From Mogibacterium diversum (GTDB taxonomy: Bacteria; Bacillota; Clostridia; Peptostreptococcales; Anaerovoracaceae), in NCBI RefSeq assembly GCF_002998925.1, contig NZ_CP027228.1, positions 1,054,001 through 1,118,000 on the forward strand: a stretch of DNA of 64,000 nt, given 5' to 3'. The notes beneath the pieces were generated by a model that worked only from the letters and a program-made list of their open reading frames with translations, did no database searches and was not told where the DNA came from. Both the position numbers and the translations under genes were made by a program. This document shows positions 1 through 9,345 of this stretch, piece by piece (the first letter of the stretch is position 1; every line of letters begins with the position of its first letter).

Positions 1-116
1 TTGATGATGCCCGCAATTTGGATCCCCTGCTCACCGCATTTATCCGAGAGTTTCTTCACGTTGCTGACCAGCTTAGCCCTATCATGAAGGAGCGCCGGAT
101 ATTTATATTCTGCCAT
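1..116 (-). CDS. Alanine/ornithine racemase-like PLP protein, N-terminal part
   Basis: Only the first 38 codons are in the window; the gene runs off the left edge. The start is ATG at 116, because the purine-rich GAGAG at 126-130 lies nine bases before it, while an in-frame ATG at 125 would have no spacing at all. The visible protein starts MAEYKYPALLHDRAKLVSN and continues with a CGEQGIQIAGII stretch. This matches the usual opening of the YhfX/ornithine racemase branch of fold-type III PLP enzymes (YPAL-D--K---N, then G-I-IAGV-K). The PLP lysine lies just outside the window. It begins 18 bases after the acyl-CoA synthetase upstream, so it is probably its last operon partner. The family call is inference from a short stretch. 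Confidence 0.5.
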   Translation of the reverse strand, partial: MAEYKYPALLHDRAKLVSNVKKLSDKCGEQGIQIAGII

Positions 117-133
117 ATCAATCATCTCTCTTT

Positions 134-2023
134 CTATGACCACTTGTTGTCCTCAACGAACCTTCTAATCTTGAGACCCGTTGTCTTGTTGAAATCTCTA
201 TCACGTATGATGACGTGGTTTATTTTCTTGAAGAGAGGCATTGTTTCATTCTGTTTGTCTACAATGCGTTCTATATACTCCCTCACCTGTTCATCGGTTA
301 CGTCTCCACCGAGTTCCTCGGTGAGCAGTTCCCTATTAGGCTTAATAGTCGCATATATGCCGCGCTTCAGCTGGTCATCATTATCCTCATCACCCCATAC
401 CATGCACTCTTCAATGCACTCGTTCTTCATAAGGTAGAACTCGAGTTCTTCTGGGAAAACGTTCTTGCCGTTAGCCGCGATAATTACATTCTTTTTACGC
501 CCCGTAATATAAACGTAATCCTTGTCGCTCAGATATCCTAGATCACCAGTGTGGAACCATCCGTCCCTGATTACCTCATCTGTGCTCTCTTTATTTTTAT
601 AGTAACCCATCATGATATTAGGTCCGCGGAAGCAAATCTCTCCCACTCCATCGTCATCCTTATCACTAATCATGCACTCAACAAAAGGTAGCAGGTGCCC
701 TGCAGATGCATTGTCGATGAGCTTTGCATCCTCCGGATTCAGCGACACCATCGGCGATGTCTCCGTCAGTCCATATCCTTGAACTGCAGTGATCCCAAGG
801 TCTCTATAAAAATCCATAATCTCCCCATCGATTGCAGCCCCTCCGACAATGAGCATCTTCATGCGTCCACCAAAAAGGTCTGTAATCTTTTTTGTCGCAG
901 GTTTACTCACGTCTATTCCAACATGTTTAGTAATCCTACTTATCTTCATCAGAGCTTTAAGCTGCTTTTCCTTACCGCTCTTCTTAATCTGTCTAGAAAT
1001 CTTACTATAGAAGTTTTCGTATATAAGTGGCACCGCAAGCATCAGGTGCGGTTTTACCTCCTGTAGGTCTTTGACTATGTATTTTAGGCCCTGGCAAAAT
1101 GCCATCGTAGCTCCACAGTACATCGACTCGATGAAAGTGCACGTGCACTCGTAGGTGTGATGTATCGGAAGCACGGAGAAGAATATATCTCCTACCTCAA
1201 TATTTAAGTACGTCTGTGCTACCATGACATTAGAGCAGATGTTCTTGTTATTAAGCATTACCCCCTTAGAGGTTCCTGTAGTTCCAGATGTGAATAGGAT
1301 AATCGCCATATCAGTGTTTATGATTTCTGCATCTATAAAGCTTTTATCACCGGCTTTTACGAGTTCATACCCATGTTCTCTAAGCTTATGCCATGATAGT
1401 AACCCCTTGTCAGCATTCTCGTTGCTGTGCATTCCTACATTTATAACGAAATCAAGTATATTATCATCTCTCTCCTTAATTCGTTTAAATATATCATAAT
1501 GCTTATCCATGGTGATAACCGCTGAGAGCTCTCCACTCGTAGTCAGCTGAGATAATTCTTCCTCATTGAGCTCCTTATCGAGTGGTACGACTACACCTGT
1601 TCCACCAACTACTGCTAGATAGCTTTCCGCCCACTCATAGCAGTTCTTGCCAATTACACCGATGTGTTTCCCCTTTAGTCCAAGCTCGATAAGTGCAGTT
1701 CCAAGAGCATTTACATCTGCTAGCACCTTGCTGTACGAAATCTCTTGGAAGGGTTCGTCCTTGTTGAACTTTTGCAGGAATAACGGTTTATCTCCATACA
1801 GCTCCGCACTAGTCTCTAGTATATTCTTAATATCTGTAACAGGGCGACGCCATGTATGTCTGATTGCAGGATCTTTGGATTCTTTAATCGCATCCATAAT
1901 AGCCTGCATCTCTTCCATCTCTCTCGCCTTAATCTGACGGTATTCTTCTCTAATATCGCTGCTATCTTCCACCTTAGAATCTGCGTCCCTTCTCGAAGTC
2001 TCTGTCGTCGAATTTATACTCAT
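134..2023 (-). CDS. Long-chain acyl-CoA synthetase (AMP-forming), second of a tandem pair
   Basis: Adenylate-forming enzyme that would activate a fatty or other carboxylic acid with ATP and CoA. I start it at ATG 2023 (MSINSTTETSRR), which has AGGAAG about seven bases upstream; the longer reading frame up to 2140 adds 39 arginine-rich residues that lie inside the preceding gene. Motifs in order: ILFTSGTTGTSKG (ATP loop), GYGLTETSP (adenylate/acyl site), HTGDLGYL with its ATP-ribose aspartate, the ITGRKKNVI hinge, and a C-terminal DFNKTTGLKIRRF with the catalytic-type lysine. The first 55 residues or so are a charged extension without family similarity. It overlaps the upstream paralogue by 50 bases in a different frame, so the two are co-transcribed. 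The acid substrate cannot be told from the sequence. Confidence 0.9.
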   Translation of the reverse strand: MSINSTTETSRRDADSKVEDSSDIREEYRQIKAREMEEMQAIMDAIKESKDPAIRHTWRRPVTDIKNILETSAELYGDKPLFLQKFNKDEPFQEISYSKVLADVNALGTALIELGLKGKHIGVIGKNCYEWAESYLAVVGGTGVVVPLDKELNEEELSQLTTSGELSAVITMDKHYDIFKRIKERDDNILDFVINVGMHSNENADKGLLSWHKLREHGYELVKAGDKSFIDAEIINTDMAIILFTSGTTGTSKGVMLNNKNICSNVMVAQTYLNIEVGDIFFSVLPIHHTYECTCTFIESMYCGATMAFCQGLKYIVKDLQEVKPHLMLAVPLIYENFYSKISRQIKKSGKEKQLKALMKISRITKHVGIDVSKPATKKITDLFGGRMKMLIVGGAAIDGEIMDFYRDLGITAVQGYGLTETSPMVSLNPEDAKLIDNASAGHLLPFVECMISDKDDDGVGEICFRGPNIMMGYYKNKESTDEVIRDGWFHTGDLGYLSDKDYVYITGRKKNVIIAANGKNVFPEELEFYLMKNECIEECMVWGDEDNDDQLKRGIYATIKPNRELLTEELGGDVTDEQVREYIERIVDKQNETMPLFKKINHVIIRDRDFNKTTGLKIRRFVEDNKWS

Positions 2024-3761
2024 AGTTTTCTTCCTCGAATCTCTTGATCTTAAGTGTCGTCGTCTTGATAAAGTCGTCTTCACGAATCTCGATTCTCTTA
2101 ACACGCTTGAAAGGAGGCATCTTGGAATTTGCTTCTTCAACAGCTTCCTTCAGCTTGCGGTACTTCTCTTCGTCGGTCATGTACCCTGCATTTTCAAGAG
2201 CCTTAAAGTCCGGATACATTATCGCTGTACAAATCAGATCGTCCTTAATCTCTTCGTGCTTACCGTAAACGATTACTTCACTTATAAAGTCACTGAGTAG
2301 CAAGTAATACTCTACCTCTTCAGGGAAAATATTTTTACCACCCTTAGTTACGATTACATTCTTCTTGCGGCCTGTGATATAAAGGAATCCATCTTCATCC
2401 AGATATCCATAGTCACCAGTATATAACCATCCATCCTTGATAGTCTTGGCCGTATTCTCTGCATCCTTGTAATATCCCATCATCACCGATGGACCCTTAC
2501 ATATTACTTCACCAATTCCACTTTCATCTTTATCTACTATTCGTACCTCTGTTCCAGGCATCGGCTTTCCCACCGAAGCAGCCTTTCCGTATCTGTCCTG
2601 ATTTACTGCAATGATAGGAGAGTTTTCGGTCATACCGTATCCTTGCATCATAGGGAGACCCATAGCTTCAAATTCAGAAATTACATTTGGATCAATTGCT
2701 GCGCCTCCAGCTATTAGAATATATAGGCTTTCGCCGAATATATCGTGAACCGCCTTGAAAAGTCTCTTAGTTACTACTTTCTTATTTCTAAGATCAAGCT
2801 TCATAGACATGTTAATTGCTCGTCTCAGCTTATCAGCATTTCCGCTTTTCTCGGCCTTAGTCCAAATCTTTCTATATATATTTTCGAAAATCAGCGGAAC
2901 ACCAAGCACGATGTTGCACTCAGCCTCTACGAAATTCTGCTGTATATACTTGAGCCCCTCGCAAATCACGACAGTAGCTCCCTGATAAAAGCTCGTCATA
3001 ACGGTGCAGGTCATCTCGTATACGTGATGCATCGGAAGCACATCGAGCACTCTGCCTCCATCTGGAATTTGTACGTATTTTGACATATTAAATACGTTTT
3101 GAGAGAGATTTCGGTGTGACAGCATTACACCTTTAGCTAACCCAGTCGTTCCTGATGTAAACAGGATTGTCGATAGATCTTCTGCGTGAATCTCTGCATC
3201 TATATAATCAAGGTTGCCTTGAGCAACAAGTTCTTTTCCTTCTGCAACGAGCTGCTCCATAGTCATGAATCTCTCGTCTTCGAGGAATTCGTTAACGTCA
3301 TCTCCAGGTGCCGCCATGATGATAACTTTTTTAACTAGAGGTAGCTCTTCTAGTAACGACGCTATCGTACTAGCAAGCTTAGTCGACGCAAATACCGCCT
3401 CGACATCAGCACGCTGCAGCAGATTGGTGATTTCGCCCTTTTCAAGATTTCTATCTATAGGCACAATTACTCCCACGCCACACACAACCGAGTAATATGA
3501 TAGTGCCCACCTATGAGAGTTATCACCTATTACTGCAATCTTGCTGCCCTTGAAACCTCTCTCAATAAGCGCTGTACCGATTGCATTCTGATCATCTTTG
3601 AACTCGGCATAAGTCATCGTTTTGAATGGTTCCTTGTGATCATCCTTGTACATATACGCAGCTCTGCCCGAAAATTTCAGAACAGAATTATCTACTAGCT
3701 CTTTGAGAGTTTCAACATAGCTAACATCGTATAGTTGATTTTCGTATTTCTTTTTATTCAT
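1974..3761 (-). CDS. Long-chain acyl-CoA synthetase (AMP-forming), first of a tandem pair
   Basis: 595 residues, a normal length for the AMP-dependent synthetase/ligase family. Motifs: TSGTTGLAKG near residue 202, GYGMTENSP near 374, YTGD near 447, GRKKNVI near 464, and the C-terminal FIKTTTLKIKRF segment holding the conserved lysine. No signal peptide or membrane helix is seen, so it should act in the cytoplasm on fatty acids or another acid. It is clearly a paralogue of the downstream gene, with which it overlaps by 50 bases. Its own ribosome-binding site is weak. A TATAAT box on the minus strand near 3822-3817 is a plausible promoter for this pair and the racemase-like gene behind it. Confidence 0.92.
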   Translation of the reverse strand: MNKKKYENQLYDVSYVETLKELVDNSVLKFSGRAAYMYKDDHKEPFKTMTYAEFKDDQNAIGTALIERGFKGSKIAVIGDNSHRWALSYYSVVCGVGVIVPIDRNLEKGEITNLLQRADVEAVFASTKLASTIASLLEELPLVKKVIIMAAPGDDVNEFLEDERFMTMEQLVAEGKELVAQGNLDYIDAEIHAEDLSTILFTSGTTGLAKGVMLSHRNLSQNVFNMSKYVQIPDGGRVLDVLPMHHVYEMTCTVMTSFYQGATVVICEGLKYIQQNFVEAECNIVLGVPLIFENIYRKIWTKAEKSGNADKLRRAINMSMKLDLRNKKVVTKRLFKAVHDIFGESLYILIAGGAAIDPNVISEFEAMGLPMMQGYGMTENSPIIAVNQDRYGKAASVGKPMPGTEVRIVDKDESGIGEVICKGPSVMMGYYKDAENTAKTIKDGWLYTGDYGYLDEDGFLYITGRKKNVIVTKGGKNIFPEEVEYYLLLSDFISEVIVYGKHEEIKDDLICTAIMYPDFKALENAGYMTDEEKYRKLKEAVEEANSKMPPFKRVKRIEIREDDFIKTTTLKIKRFEEENYEYKFDDRDFEKGRRF

Positions 3762-3874
3762 ATCTAATGCCCATGTCCCTTTATATCTATGCCTCTAAAA
3801 GTGCACATACTAAGCAATTATACTATTATTGTGTATCATGAAATTTTATCATTTTTTGCGCTATATTGCAATGT

Positions 3875-3904
3875 TTGCAAGCCTATCATCAGCAGTGCTA
3901 TAAT
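3875..3904 (+). promoter_or_regulatory. Sigma-A type promoter of the phosphoribosyltransferase gene
   Basis: TTGCAA at 3875-3880 and TATAAT at 3899-3904 are separated by 18 bases, with a TGC just before the -10 box (extended -10). It points at the gene starting at 3969, which has a GGAGG ribosome-binding site. Confidence 0.65.
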
Positions 3905-3968
3905 AATTCAATCAAGATTTTCTTCACTAAATGCTTTTAGATAGAAGATACGACACGGAGGATGACAA

Positions 3969-4520
3969 ATGGATTATTTACTGAATGTTGCAGGACTAGA
4001 GAGACACCTTCCTCTATGCAAGGTTTCAGACGACTTATATATCGCAGCTTTTATAATGTTCAACGATGTTGAAGTTACCGTTGCATGTGCAAGTAAGCTT
4101 CTTGAGAAAGCGCCTGAATTCGATGTGATAATTACTGCTGAATCAAAGGGAATCCCTCTAGCATATGAAATGGCAAGACAGGCAGGTAATAAACCTTATA
4201 TCGTAGCGCGTAAGGGTCCTAAGATTTATATGGATGACCTCATTACAGTAAGCGTTGATTCGATTACAACAGACCACATGCAGACTTTATGCGTAGGACG
4301 CGAAGAGCGTGAAGCCATGGAAGGCAAGCGAATACTGATAGTTGACGATGTAATCAGCACTGGCGAATCACTAACCGCACTGGATAAGCTTGTGAATGCA
4401 GTTGGAGGAAATATAGTCGGCCAGATGGCGGTCCTTGCGGAGGGCGATGCAGCTGACAGAGACGATATTATCTTCCTAGAGAAACTGCCACTGTTCGGTA
4501 AAGATGGACAGATTTTATAA
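3969..4520 (+). CDS. Adenine phosphoribosyltransferase-like protein
   Basis: 183-residue type I phosphoribosyltransferase, which would join a nucleobase to PRPP in the cytoplasm. The PRPP-binding motif is clear: ILIVDDVISTGESLTAL near residue 121. An upstream DVIITAESKGIPLAYEMA segment corresponds to the loop that in Apt and Xpt enzymes reads A-E-(S/A)-(R/K)-G. Length and layout are close to adenine phosphoribosyltransferase, but the flexible-loop sequence (YIVARKGPKIYMDD) leaves room for xanthine or another purine. It is a single gene with its own promoter and a shared downstream terminator. I do not give a gene symbol because the base specificity is open. Confidence 0.8.
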   Translation: MDYLLNVAGLERHLPLCKVSDDLYIAAFIMFNDVEVTVACASKLLEKAPEFDVIITAESKGIPLAYEMARQAGNKPYIVARKGPKIYMDDLITVSVDSITTDHMQTLCVGREEREAMEGKRILIVDDVISTGESLTALDKLVNAVGGNIVGQMAVLAEGDAADRDDIIFLEKLPLFGKDGQIL

Positions 4521-4549
4521 TTCTTTTTAAAAAATACGATTAGCACAAC

Positions 4550-4583
4550 AAAAGGGTGCACTTCATCTGAAGTGTACCCTTTT
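4550..4583. terminator. Bidirectional rho-independent terminator
   Basis: AAAAGGGTGCACTTC, loop ATCT, then the near-perfect complement GAAGTGTACCCTTTT. It lies between convergent genes ending at 4520 (+) and 4619 (-), with T-runs on both strands. Confidence 0.85.
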
Positions 4584-4618
4584 CTAATATCAATTGCTTC
4601 AAGAATTGTCTCAAACTA

Positions 4619-5200
4619 CTACCTTGTGATTATCACATCATCAAGCTTGCGTTTAGGAACGTAATGAATCCCAGCTTCATCACGGTAGTAGTCTGTAGAT
4701 TCACCTTCTTCAATCTCCACTATCCTTATGTCCTCGACTGATTTGCCAAGTGATATAACTAACAGTGGCTTTAAATTTTCTGATAAATCTAGAGCCTGCC
4801 TTAACTTGTCTGGAGAAAAGTATCCCAGCATGCAAGCTCCTAATCCCAGCTCCGTCGCTGCTAAAGTTATCGACTGAGCGACAATTCCAACATCCCGCAG
4901 AAACCCTGTCTCACTTTTGCTTATCTGTTCATCTTGGCATATTACAATGTATGCCATCGGTTCACTCCCTCTGTGAGGAAGCTTAAGTGTGGATAATTTT
5001 GCTGCGAAAGAAACCTGCTTAAGTACACGTGCCTTTCCATCTACTGTGTTTACTAGTATGTATTTTAATGGCTGCATATTGACACTAGACGCTGAGAGTC
5101 TCGCACAGTCAACCATCTCGCGAAGCTCTTCTATAGTAACATCGCGAGAATTGTCGTATCCCCTTACGCTTCGATTCTTCTTAATTAAATCCTTAATCAC
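4619..5200 (-). CDS. Nitroreductase family protein
   Basis: 193-residue FMN-dependent nitroreductase-fold protein. The N-terminal NRSVRGYDNSRDVT followed by a DCARLSASSVNMQPLKYI segment is the usual FMN-phosphate-binding region; the AATELGLGACMLGYFS segment near residue 110 is the second conserved block. It starts with GTG at 5200 behind GGGGAG. Such enzymes reduce nitro groups, quinones or flavins with NAD(P)H; the real substrate cannot be deduced. It may share a transcript with the aminotransferase upstream (75-base gap). Confidence 0.82.
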   Translation of the reverse strand: MIKDLIKKNRSVRGYDNSRDVTIEELREMVDCARLSASSVNMQPLKYILVNTVDGKARVLKQVSFAAKLSTLKLPHRGSEPMAYIVICQDEQISKSETGFLRDVGIVAQSITLAATELGLGACMLGYFSPDKLRQALDLSENLKPLLVISLGKSVEDIRIVEIEEGESTDYYRDEAGIHYVPKRKLDDVIITR

Positions 5201-5275
5201 TATTTTTACTCCCCTCTATTTCTTTAAACTTGCATCCACTCATGCTAACAAGAAACTTTCACCGATATGACTATA

Positions 5276-6379
5276 TCAGAGGGCCACTTTTTTTATCGCC
5301 TGTATCAGCTTGCCCGCTTCAGCAATTTTCGGTACACGCATTCTTACAAAGTTTTTGCCAAGTGGCTCAAATTCGCTGCCACTACAAGTCAAGATATTTT
5401 CATTTATGAGTAGCCTCTGCAGATCAACGTTTTCATCAATGTGTCTGAGTAGGCATATAGGCACTCTATCATCCGTCTCTGCCATTATTAGCTTATCTCC
5501 GCAGGCATCACGAAGAGCCCCCTTAATAATTGTAAAGTCGGTTCCGTGCTCAACTGGCTGCACATCGTAATTGAGTATCGCAGCCGTTATCGCTCTACTC
5601 ATCTCGTTCATCATGTAAGGATTGCTAACTTTTTTGATGTATTTCACAAGCTCTTTATTGGTGATTATGTAACCCGCTCTCGCCCCTGCGAGTCCGAACC
5701 CTTTTGAGAAGGTGCGAACACTAATCATGTGATTATACTTGGATCCGAGCATTACCGCTGATTCTTCCCTAGGGATAAAATCAGCATATGCCTCATCGAC
5801 AATCGCATAGACGCTTAGTTCTTCGCATCTGCTTAAAATACGTCCTAGCTCCTCGTTCGACATAACCTGACCTGTTGGATTATTGGGATTATCGATATAC
5901 ACAAACGATGTATCCTTTGTAATCGCTGAGATAAGTCGGTCTACATCCTCTTTGAAATTATCTTCACTGCTATTCGCTACTCCGTGAACTTTCATACCCA
6001 TCATTCGCGAATACTCGACCATGTCGGTAAATGTCGGCATGAACATAACAGCCTCTGCTCCTGGTTTTGCAAATACATTTACAAGCAAATTTAGTGCCGA
6101 AATGCTTCCGTCAGTCATAACGACATTTTCCGGCTCTATGAAGGCGTAGTCTTGCCAGTACTTGACCACTGCTTCCTGAGCCTCATCGCTGTGAGGATAC
6201 TGATACAGCCTATTTACATCGAAACTATGAACAATATCGATCACTACATCTGGGAAGCCATACGGATTGATACCAAGGCTACAGTCGAGTGTATCCTTAT
6301 CGGCAAGCGGAGTATTGTCCGCATAACTACGCACCTCTGGTAGTAGCTCATCACGAATTTTGGTTTTGTCGATACCCAT
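5276..6379 (-). CDS. HisC/CobD-like class I/II aminotransferase
   Basis: 367-residue PLP enzyme of fold type I. Visible landmarks: the SLGINPYGFPD opening typical of the HisC/CobD branch, DNPNNPTG (PLP region), VDEAYADF (aspartate contacting the pyridine ring), and TFSKGFGLAGARAGY, where the lysine forms the Schiff base. It could be histidinol-phosphate aminotransferase, L-threonine-phosphate decarboxylase, or a related amino-acid transaminase. No other histidine or cobalamin genes are nearby, so I leave the substrate open. It starts at ATG 6379 behind AGAGGTG. Confidence 0.8.
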   Translation of the reverse strand: MGIDKTKIRDELLPEVRSYADNTPLADKDTLDCSLGINPYGFPDVVIDIVHSFDVNRLYQYPHSDEAQEAVVKYWQDYAFIEPENVVMTDGSISALNLLVNVFAKPGAEAVMFMPTFTDMVEYSRMMGMKVHGVANSSEDNFKEDVDRLISAITKDTSFVYIDNPNNPTGQVMSNEELGRILSRCEELSVYAIVDEAYADFIPREESAVMLGSKYNHMISVRTFSKGFGLAGARAGYIITNKELVKYIKKVSNPYMMNEMSRAITAAILNYDVQPVEHGTDFTIIKGALRDACGDKLIMAETDDRVPICLLRHIDENVDLQRLLINENILTCSGSEFEPLGKNFVRMRVPKIAEAGKLIQAIKKVAL

Positions 6380-6490
6380 AGTGTCACCTCTCTAACATCT
6401 TATATATTAATTATACAGGATTATCCGTACAGGTACTAATAATGTAGATGAGAAAAGATTTTAGGGTATCAATTTGTTTATCTCACAAAT

Positions 6491-6517
6491 AAAAAAGAGG
6501 AAGGTCTCATCTTCCCC
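6491..6517 (-). terminator. Terminator downstream of the sortase gene
   Basis: On the minus strand GGGGAAG, a seven-base loop, CTTCCTC, then TTTTTTATTT. It sits about 55 bases after the sortase stop. Confidence 0.7.
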
Positions 6518-6570
6518 TAATCTTTATATTTTGCGATAAGATTTCATTAATTTGGAATCTAGAAGATAAC

Positions 6571-7512
6571 TTACTTCTGTTTGTCTATCTTCGCCTGTAA
6601 CTTCTTACCTGCTTTTATCTCAGCTTTGGTCCAAGGAACTGCTTTACAAACGACTACATATCTGGCTTCATCATAGTCATAAGCACATGTACTGAGTGTG
6701 ATAATCTTGTCATCTGTCGTCGCTGTAACGCCTGTGGAAACCTTTGAATTCTTCGCAGCAAAATCCAAAAATGCCTGCTTGTCAGCACTTGAATTAAACG
6801 AGTAAGTATAGGCCTCGCTAGTAGCGGGGGTAATAAATGCCGAGATTATCTGGAGGTGATACTTTTTATCAGGTGTAATAAGCTCAAAAGTCTTATGATC
6901 CTTGTAGTAGTCCGTCTCCTTCGTATATCCTCTTAGCGACTTGAACATGCTGCCGTCATGCATATGATGACCATAGATAATCGTATTGAAATCAGAGAAG
7001 TCAGCACTATTCCTATAATCCATAAAAATCGAACCAGATACACTGTACTTCTTGTTGATATCTGAGTGTAAATATATGTCGTTGTCACTTCCATGCATGA
7101 TTGGATAGTTGATTATGGTATCCTTCTGATAAATCCATCCAACTACATCAGGATTAATCTTCTGTAGAGCTGCAAAATCCACGACCCCGGTAAACTGATT
7201 AGGATCTACCTTTGCTTCCTTCGCAACCTGCTTAAATCCGCTTCTAGAATGGTGATATTTGTAAAGCGCCGTTCCAACTTTATACCCACTAATAACAATT
7301 ACACAAACTAGGCAGAATATTATTACCCTAAATGCCCAGTCCATCGCACTATTTCTTTTGACCCTATTATTGGTCTTTTTGCTCATATTTTCCTTCTTAT
7401 CCTTCTCACTTTTTTTATCTACCGTTATCTCATCGGCTTCTTTTGCTTCTAACACGCAAGTTTCGTAATCACGGTCTCCTGCTACAATGTCTTTAGATTT
7501 GTCACTTCTCAT
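6571..7512 (-). CDS. srtB: Class B sortase
   Basis: 313-residue membrane-anchored cysteine transpeptidase. About 55 charged cytoplasmic residues come first, then a single membrane helix (about 59-79) and an outside catalytic domain. The triad is visible: His in YGHHMHDG (about 182), Cys in TLSTCAYDY (about 276) and Arg in DEARYVVV (about 284). The FMDYRNSADFSDFNTIIYG block is characteristic of class B. AAGGAG is placed six bases before the ATG at 7512. It would cleave a sorting signal and join the substrate to the peptidoglycan or to a pilin. No substrate gene is adjacent; the only clear anchored surface protein in the window is at 40497-43667. Confidence 0.92.
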   Translation of the reverse strand: MRSDKSKDIVAGDRDYETCVLEAKEADEITVDKKSEKDKKENMSKKTNNRVKRNSAMDWAFRVIIFCLVCVIVISGYKVGTALYKYHHSRSGFKQVAKEAKVDPNQFTGVVDFAALQKINPDVVGWIYQKDTIINYPIMHGSDNDIYLHSDINKKYSVSGSIFMDYRNSADFSDFNTIIYGHHMHDGSMFKSLRGYTKETDYYKDHKTFELITPDKKYHLQIISAFITPATSEAYTYSFNSSADKQAFLDFAAKNSKVSTGVTATTDDKIITLSTCAYDYDEARYVVVCKAVPWTKAEIKAGKKLQAKIDKQK

Positions 7513-7759
7513 AGCAAACTCCTTCTATATTAAATCTCACGAACACACCTAATGAAACTAAATTATATCACTGCAAAATATTTAACTCAATATCATGAAC
7601 CGAAATGCATTATTAACAAGTATCATACATATTCATCGAATAATTCTGTATAATGATATCAGTGTAAGTTTCATTATAGCAATTTGCAAACAATGATTTT
7701 GACGGTTATGTGATTTACGTCTTAACATGCTAAATACATTTATATATGGAGAGTAGAAT

Positions 7760-9256
7760 ATGGGCAAAGAAATTTTAAAGCTTCAAAACGGTAGCGATAT
7801 TCGAGGAATCGCCATGAACGGGGTTGAAGGTGAAGATGTAAACCTTACAAGGTACAACGCACTTGCAATTGGCGCGGCATTTGCACACTGGTTAGGTTTT
7901 AAGGTTGGAAAAAATTCATTTGACCTGAAGATATGTGTTGGCAGAGATCCACGTATCACTGGCCCAGACTTAGCAGATGCGCTCATGTCTGGCATGGCAT
8001 ATCTTGGTGTCCAGGTTAGCGATGCTGGGCTCGCTTCCACACCGGCGATGTATATGTCGACAATTATGCCATACTATGAGTTCGATGGAGCAATAATGGT
8101 CACGGCTAGCCACCTGCCATTCAACAGAAATGGATTCAAGTTCTTCACCGCTGAAGGCGGACTGAACAAGGCAGACATCACGGAAGTTCTCGAATATGCG
8201 GCAAGTGCCCACATACTTCCCTTCGAATACAATGCCGAAAGCGTAAATCTGATGCAGATGTACGCCGCTCACCTCCGCTCGATGATCAGCACGGGAGTAG
8301 GTGGAGATTTGAGCAATATGAAAATCGTTGTAGATGCTGGAAATGGTGCTGGAGGATTCTTTGCAAATAACGTCCTCGCACCTCTCGGTGCAGATATCAG
8401 TGGCAGTCAGTTTCTCGACCCAGATGGAACTTTCCCAAACCATCAGCCAAACCCTGAGAACAAAGAGGCAATGGAGTCAATCTGTAGGCAGGTGCGCGAG
8501 ACAGGCGCTGACCTTGGAATAATATTTGATACTGACGTTGATAGAAGTGCCGCAGTAACATCTAAGGGTCAGCCTATCAGCAGAAATGCAATCGTTGCTC
8601 TTGCGGCAGCAATCGGTGCCGATGACTATCCTGGTGGCACTGTCGTTACAGACAGCATCACTTCTAACGAGCTGCACACATTCCTGGAGGATAACCTCGG
8701 TTTGAAACACCTCAGGTACAAGAGAGGCTACAAGAACGTCATTAATAAAGCGATTGAGCTCTCACAAGAGGGGGAAAATGCATTCCTTGCTATCGAAACT
8801 TCTGGTCATGCGGCATATTCTGACAATTTCTACCTGGATGACGGTGCATTCCTTGCTGTACAGACTATCATAAATGCAGCTAACCTCAAAAGGGAAGGAA
8901 AAGGGATAGAGCACATGATTGCAGATCTTGCTGAACCTGCAGAATCAGTAGAGATTAGATTTAATCTAACTGCAGATAACTTCAGCGAAGTCGGCGACAA
9001 AATCCTTGAAGATATGAAAGTTTGGGCAGAACAGGCTGAAGGCTTATCGCTCGAACTACCTAACTACGAAGGAGTCCGCATCAATTATAGCCTTGGTGGT
9101 CACGATGGCTGGTTCCTTCTCAGAAAGTCACTCCATGATCCAGTGATGCCTCTCAATGTTGAGTCCAGTAGTGAGGGCGGAGTGAAGCTAGCACTTGCTC
9201 TCATCAAGGAATTTCTCGAAGATAGAGAAGGAATCGATATTTCCGTACTCTGCTAA
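7760..9256 (+). CDS. Phosphomannomutase/phosphoglucomutase family protein
   Basis: 498 residues of the alpha-D-phosphohexomutase superfamily, which moves phosphate between the C6 and C1 hydroxyls of a hexose. The phosphoserine loop is TASHLPFNRNG (Ser117), the Mg2+ site is DTDVDRS (Asp257/259/261), and the sugar-binding loop is ETSGHAAYSDN. The catalytic loop has TASHLP where most relatives have TASHNP or TASHLP, so it is intact. The substrate (mannose, glucose or both) is not decided by these motifs. It is a single gene with a TATAAT box near 7650 and a terminator at 9310. Confidence 0.88.
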   Translation: MGKEILKLQNGSDIRGIAMNGVEGEDVNLTRYNALAIGAAFAHWLGFKVGKNSFDLKICVGRDPRITGPDLADALMSGMAYLGVQVSDAGLASTPAMYMSTIMPYYEFDGAIMVTASHLPFNRNGFKFFTAEGGLNKADITEVLEYAASAHILPFEYNAESVNLMQMYAAHLRSMISTGVGGDLSNMKIVVDAGNGAGGFFANNVLAPLGADISGSQFLDPDGTFPNHQPNPENKEAMESICRQVRETGADLGIIFDTDVDRSAAVTSKGQPISRNAIVALAAAIGADDYPGGTVVTDSITSNELHTFLEDNLGLKHLRYKRGYKNVINKAIELSQEGENAFLAIETSGHAAYSDNFYLDDGAFLAVQTIINAANLKREGKGIEHMIADLAEPAESVEIRFNLTADNFSEVGDKILEDMKVWAEQAEGLSLELPNYEGVRINYSLGGHDGWFLLRKSLHDPVMPLNVESSSEGGVKLALALIKEFLEDREGIDISVLC

Positions 9257-9309
9257 ATTTACAAAATTATAAAAACTAAATTCATGCTATAATTACAACA
9301 TACAAAAGC

Positions 9310-9342
9310 AAGAGCTCCGAAGTTAACTTCGGAGTTCTTTTA
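9310..9342 (+). terminator. Terminator after the phosphohexomutase gene
   Basis: The stem CTCCGAAGTT/AACTTCGGAG is followed by TTCTTTTAT on the plus strand. It lies between convergent genes and almost touches the stop of the minus-strand gene at 9346. Confidence 0.8.
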
Positions 9343-9345
9343 TCA

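Noticed and set aside
18..437. Plus-strand frame at the left edge.
   Set aside because: Antisense to the acyl-CoA synthetase and racemase-like genes.
2024..2140. N-terminal extension of the second acyl-CoA synthetase (39 arginine-rich residues).
   Set aside because: It lies in the end of the upstream gene in another frame, and ATG 2023 has a good ribosome-binding site.
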